Shown: positions 5,395 through 5,523 of the stretch, one piece after another
How the letters are laid out: every line of letters starts with the position of its first letter
Numbering within the stretch: position 1 is the stretch's first letter
Assembly (NCBI GenBank): GCA_038751365.1
Contig: JBCDGH010000050.1
Coordinates: 1 to 5,523, forward strand
From: JBCDGH01 sp038751365
GTDB lineage: Bacteria > Patescibacteriota > JACMRA01
Direction: 5' to 3'
Length of the DNA: 5,523 nt
Notes under the pieces: generated by a model
What the model saw: the letters and a program-made list of their open reading frames with translations, nothing else
What the model was told of the DNA's origin: nothing
The model's database searches: none
Made by a program: the position numbers and the translations under genes

Positions 5395-5523
5395 TTATGT
5401 CTATTTTTCATAAATCTACCTTTTCTAAGGGTTGATATTAACAAAAGTTATAGCTTGCTTTTATTTCGTAAACAAAAACTTATTTTTTGCCTTCCTTGAA
5501 TTACTAGTAAATCTCCATCTAAC

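Larger units (their letters stand above)
3874..5499 (+). pseudogene. DDE transposase (DUF772, IS5/IS1182-like), broken four times
   Basis: The N-terminus begins MYRKEEQSQVLSENFELPND at 3874. An extra base in GGG (3934-3936) shifts the frame; the next frame reads KLSEDNRWVIMA, a TAA at 3974-3976 where a Lys codon (AAA) is expected, then LIPWLEFEDEYAS and the DUF772 domain (MALGALIIKEKLGISDRETV, then QYFIGM and FDASMLVHFRQR) to TAA 4310. A -1 step in the A9 run (4297-4305) resumes as ELNQPKNRGKLILDATCAPS. The first catalytic Asp is at 4345, the second in VHVDKIY at 4957, and Glu in CIEGKFGQGKRR at 5107, which fits the R-x3-E-x6-K signature. A basic, probably coiled insertion lies between the first and second Asp. 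After RDF the frame enters a 136-base insertion and stops at 5319. Skipping 5251-5394 continues in frame as LCLFFINLPFLRV to TGA 5497. Repaired length is about 493 residues. The longest intact pieces are 4058-4312 and about 4300-5319. Confidence 0.88.
3733..5523 (+). mobile_element. Insertion sequence, IS5/IS1182-like, decayed; right end not in window
   Basis: The element starts at about GGGCTTGCTGAATT (3733-3746), has a 127-base leader with inverted repeats, and then the transposase remnant 3874-5499. No matching right end (expected to read like AATTCAGCAAGCCC) occurs after 5499, so the right boundary lies beyond 5523 or has been lost. The transposase is broken in four places and cannot be made as written. 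A 136-base miniature element has inserted into its 3' end. The left boundary is inferred from its resemblance to the ends of the miniature element at 5251-5386, so the exact first base is uncertain. Confidence 0.7.

Noticed and set aside
1..5523. tRNA, rRNA, riboswitch or HIP1 (GCGATCGC) sites
   Set aside because: I saw no cloverleaf, no rRNA segment, no riboswitch core and no complete HIP1 octamer by eye; the closest is CGATCGCC near 2905.

Overview
The window looks like accessory DNA from a filamentous, Nostocales-type cyanobacterium. The evidence is an AT-rich background, a large protein made almost entirely of WD40 repeats of the style common in those genomes, a pentapeptide-repeat remnant, a transposase type abundant in cyanobacterial genomes, and small palindromic repeats containing the core TAGAGACGCG. 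This assignment is inference from sequence style; no rRNA or marker gene is present.

Left part (1-2514): a short, probably frameshifted gene for a small protein with two membrane helices (74-284) sits 37 bases upstream of an intact 730-residue WD40 protein (322-2514). I count 14 WD40 blades, which suggests two seven-bladed propellers in tandem. The layout suggests a membrane anchor or partner plus a soluble propeller scaffold, but the anchor gene is broken as written.

Middle part (2515-3528): a 47-residue micro-protein gene with a very good ribosome binding site (2759-2902) is followed by a C-rich, G-poor stretch with a 12-base direct repeat. Next come the decayed remains of a pentapeptide-repeat gene (3157-3328) and a second, more decayed copy 168 bases downstream.

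Right part (3529-5523): this is a pile-up of mobile DNA. A 183-base miniature element (3529-3711) has inverted ends beginning near GGCTCTTCAGTAC and a clean 8-base target duplication GCAATGAT. Thirteen bases further on, an insertion sequence begins at about 3733. Its DDE transposase (DUF772, IS5/IS1182-like) is inactivated four times: a +1 frameshift, a nonsense codon, a -1 frameshift at a run of nine A, and insertion of a second miniature element. That second element (5251-5386) has ends GGCGTTGCTGA, carries a cyanobacterial palindrome at its centre, and is flanked by an 8-base duplication GAGATTTT. Removing the element plus one duplicate (144 bases) restores the transposase C-terminus in frame through 5499. 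The right end of the host insertion sequence is not seen and probably lies past the window.

I see no complete defence, biosynthetic or RNA-guided system. The items most worth following are the two miniature elements with intact target duplications, the membrane-protein/double-propeller pair, and the 47-residue micro-protein.
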